Below are positions 56,285-57,444 of a DNA stretch of 57,444 nt, piece after piece. Origin of the DNA: Caulobacter vibrioides OR37 (GTDB taxonomy: Bacteria > Pseudomonadota > Alphaproteobacteria > Caulobacterales > Caulobacteraceae); NCBI RefSeq assembly GCF_000372645.1, contig NZ_APMP01000029.1, forward strand, positions 1 through 57,444, given 5' to 3'. Position numbers and translations under genes: made by a program. The notes under the pieces are model-generated. The model saw only the letters and a program-made list of their open reading frames with translations, did not search any database and was not told the DNA's origin. Each line of letters begins with the position of its first letter. The first letter of the stretch is position 1.

Positions 56285-57444
56285 ATGGGCTTGATGATCA
56301 GGACCTTGGCGGCGCTCTTGGCGGCGACCAGCTTGAGCGGCGCGGCGATGGCCGCCGCGCCGCTAGAGGCGTATGGCCGCCTGCCCTCGCTATCCGAGGT
56401 CGCGATCTCCCCCGACGGAACCGCTTTCGCCCTGGCGGCGACGATCCAGGGTCAGCGCATGGTGGTCGTCAAGTCGATCAACGGACCGGTTCTGGCCTCG
56501 GCCGTTGTCCCATTCACCAAGATCCGCGCCTTGACCTGGGCGGACCGGGACCACGTGATCATCGAGGTCTCGCGGACCGATAGCATTGATGGCGTTTCCT
56601 ACACCCACGAAGCCTTCCAAGCCGCCAGCCTCAACGCCCGCACGGGCGCGTTTGTCCAACTGCCGACCAAGGCGATGGACAGCGTTCTGAACACGATCGG
56701 CGGCCGTATCCAGCCAGCCCACGACGGCGCCAAGTCAGTGTTGATAGCGCCGCTGTTGGCCACGGTCGTCAACAATATGCAGGACGGCGGGAGCCACCTG
56801 GATCTCTACAAGATCGACCTCGACACGGGCATCGCTTCGCGCATCGTGATGGGCGACAGCACCACCTACGACTATCTCGCCAAGTCGAACGGCGCCGTCC
56901 TGGCCAAGGCTAGCTACAAGGAAAGCAGGACGCGCGACAACGCGACCTGGACGCTTGCTCTGCGTCGCAACGGCGCCTGGACAGACGTCTTCACCGCCAC
57001 AGATACACTCAAGTTTCCGGAGCTGCGCGGGCTATCGCCCGATGGCCAGTCGGTGATCGTCGACACCTGGGACGCCGCCAAAAAAATCTGGCGTCCGACT
57101 CCAATCTCGCTCGGCGACGGCAAGATCGGCGAATATCTGGGCCCCGCTGTGGATCAGGGGGCTCTGGTGGGCGCGGATGGAGTCGTCCTGGCCCTCAGCC
57201 ATAAGCTCGGAGGGCTACGCGAGTACGATTTTCTAGAGCCTCGGATGAAGGCCGTTTGGCCTGCTTTTCGTAACGCCTTTCCCAATCAGAGCGTATCTCT
57301 GGTGTCGTGGACTCCAGACCTGAAGAAGCTTGTCATCCACGTGGAAGGCAGTCGAACGGCGGGCGACTACTTTCTGATAGACACAGAGACCAAGCACATC
57401 GACCAAATCGGCTCGTCCTACAGCCAAATTACGCCGGCGGATGT
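56285..57444 (+). CDS. Second S9-type exported peptidase, 3' end outside the window
   Basis: At least 386 residues, running out of the window. A signal peptide (MGLMIRTLAALLAATSLSGA) is followed by a propeller that opens YGRLPSLSEVAISPDGTAFA, closely parallel to the upstream paralog (YGQLPSVESVEISPDGTKLA); TWADRDHVIIEV also aligns. The catalytic domain is beyond the end. The ATG at 56285 has GAAGAG upstream; the ATG three codons later is also possible. A tandem duplication is evident. Confidence 0.85.
   Translation, partial: MGLMIRTLAALLAATSLSGAAMAAAPLEAYGRLPSLSEVAISPDGTAFALAATIQGQRMVVVKSINGPVLASAVVPFTKIRALTWADRDHVIIEVSRTDSIDGVSYTHEAFQAASLNARTGAFVQLPTKAMDSVLNTIGGRIQPAHDGAKSVLIAPLLATVVNNMQDGGSHLDLYKIDLDTGIASRIVMGDSTTYDYLAKSNGAVLAKASYKESRTRDNATWTLALRRNGAWTDVFTATDTLKFPELRGLSPDGQSVIVDTWDAAKKIWRPTPISLGDGKIGEYLGPAVDQGALVGADGVVLALSHKLGGLREYDFLEPRMKAVWPAFRNAFPNQSVSLVSWTPDLKKLVIHVEGSRTAGDYFLIDTETKHIDQIGSSYSQITPAD

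Noticed and set aside
54369..56285. A 638-codon minus-strand frame opposite the first S9 peptidase
   Set aside because: No signature, no ribosome site; the plus-strand gene has signal peptide and catalytic triad.

Overview
The window is GC-rich alphaproteobacterial chromosome and almost certainly comes from a Caulobacter species. It carries two cell-cycle kinases diagnostic of that lineage, CckA and DivJ. It also has a fliQ-fliR-flhB flagellar-export cluster with a CtrA-type box, a recA gene with the alphaproteobacterial GTTC-N7-GTTC SOS box, CcrM-type GANTC sites in the cckA leader, and many Tat or Sec exported proteins. Assignments rest on motif reading and known families; no database search was run.

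Left part (1-22.1 kb): the 5' part of a glutathione-dependent formaldehyde dehydrogenase gene divergent from a LysR regulator; a DUF1254/DUF1214 exported protein; a host-attachment-type protein; a TrmJ-like tRNA methyltransferase; a membrane hybrid histidine kinase divergent from icd; a DUF2939 protein and an AEC transporter converging on alaS; recA divergent from a PAS-EAL protein; an exported DUF885 protein; then small genes (SnoaL-like, GNAT, EF-hand, MgtC, membrane-anchored LuxR-type HTH, DUF4199).

Middle part (22.1-45 kb): cckA, flhB, fliR, fliQ, a mini TonB-C-like exported protein and a helical-repeat protein all read leftward. Upstream lies a 400-bp AT-rich control region with a perfect CtrA box and a textbook sigma-54 promoter, followed by a gene for a degenerate RNase H-like protein. 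Then come mgsA, a Tat-exported aminotransferase, a repeat-rich spacer, an orphan gene, prfC, a TonB-dependent receptor, several hypotheticals, divJ divergent from a small DivJ/PleC-type kinase, sufE-trhO, a DUF2383 protein, an ArsR regulator, and a low-GC orphan gene that looks horizontally acquired.

Right part (45-57.4 kb): an SDR; a two-gene operon of a stand-alone DnaA-domain-IV-like protein plus DUF6456; a second exported DUF885 protein; two identical tandem tRNA-Gly(GCC) genes; an atypical SDR; an alpha/beta hydrolase; a GT4-GT9 glycosyltransferase pair; infC, which appears to start at ATT; and two tandem S9-type exported peptidases, the second cut by the window end.

The main theme is the CckA/DivJ/CtrA circuit lying beside flagellar export genes that carry a CtrA-type box. 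The least explained parts are the control region at 28.5-28.9 kb with its RNase H-like neighbour, the DnaA-C mini-protein operon, and the orphan genes at 31.5 and 43.9 kb.
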